From Hyphomonas pacifica (GTDB lineage: Bacteria > Pseudomonadota > Alphaproteobacteria > Caulobacterales > Hyphomonadaceae), in assembly GCF_000682675.1 (NCBI RefSeq), contig NZ_AWFA01000025.1, positions 1 to 35,055 of the forward strand: 35,055 bases of DNA, given 5' to 3'. Both the position numbers and the translations under genes were made by a program. A model generated the notes under the pieces. It made no database searches. It was not told the origin of the DNA and saw only the letters and a list, made by a program, of their open reading frames with translations. Numbering within the stretch: the first letter of the stretch is position 1; every line of letters starts with the position of its first letter. This document shows, piece after piece, positions 34,998 to 35,055 of this stretch.

Positions 34998-35055
34998 CAT
35001 TAAATCACATAATTGGAGGGAAGGGCTGGTCTGCCCCCAGTAAAGTGGTCCAGAG

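Overview
The window reads as chromosomal DNA of an aquatic alphaproteobacterium of the Caulobacter/Hyphomonas type (Caulobacterales, most likely Hyphomonadaceae). The pointers are a CcrM-type GANTC methyltransferase, a GTTC-N7-GTTC LexA box, two large TonB-dependent receptors, type II secretion genes beside a surface-type lipoprotein, and the pbp1A-prfB gene pair. I see no tRNA, rRNA, CRISPR array, insertion sequence or phage gene. The placement is inferred from gene content, not from a database search.

Left part (1-8648), all on the minus strand: a large two-domain lipoprotein, a TonB-dependent receptor, gspC and gspD (gspD runs off the left edge). The order suggests a surface nutrient-capture module: the lipoprotein would be exported by the secretion system encoded beside it and work with the receptor. 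Stem-loops without U-tracts lie in both gaps before gspC. A Pho-box-like direct repeat lies in the 329-nt upstream region. Next come a PD40 beta-propeller lipoprotein with a coiled-coil/XRE regulator (8649-9920) and a small Cys/His protein on the plus strand (10041-10340).

Middle (10352-16260), minus strand: a PepSY membrane protein with a Fur-like site in its leader, then TetR regulator - TonB receptor - NylB-like serine hydrolase. A perfect 11-bp inverted repeat separates the TetR gene from the receptor. Then come housekeeping genes on the minus strand: prfB with its programmed +1 frameshift (the first 23 codons are in another frame), pbp1A, a TPR lipoprotein, and ETF-ubiquinone oxidoreductase followed by a strong hairpin.

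Right part: a family-4-like uracil-DNA glycosylase, hemerythrin, a coupled glycosyltransferase pair, a BLUF photoreceptor, and a PA0069-family radical SAM protein directly behind a LexA box. The next group, on the minus strand, is GAF-Fis regulator - aldehyde dehydrogenase - alcohol dehydrogenase - DUF779, an alcohol/aldehyde oxidation cluster with a 22-bp perfect palindrome ahead of the dehydrogenase. The window closes with ccrM and a PaaX-type regulator. The ccrM upstream region holds a 12-bp-phased array of DnaA-box-like sites, including one perfect TTATCCACA, and three GATTC sites. I consider it the most interesting regulatory region here.
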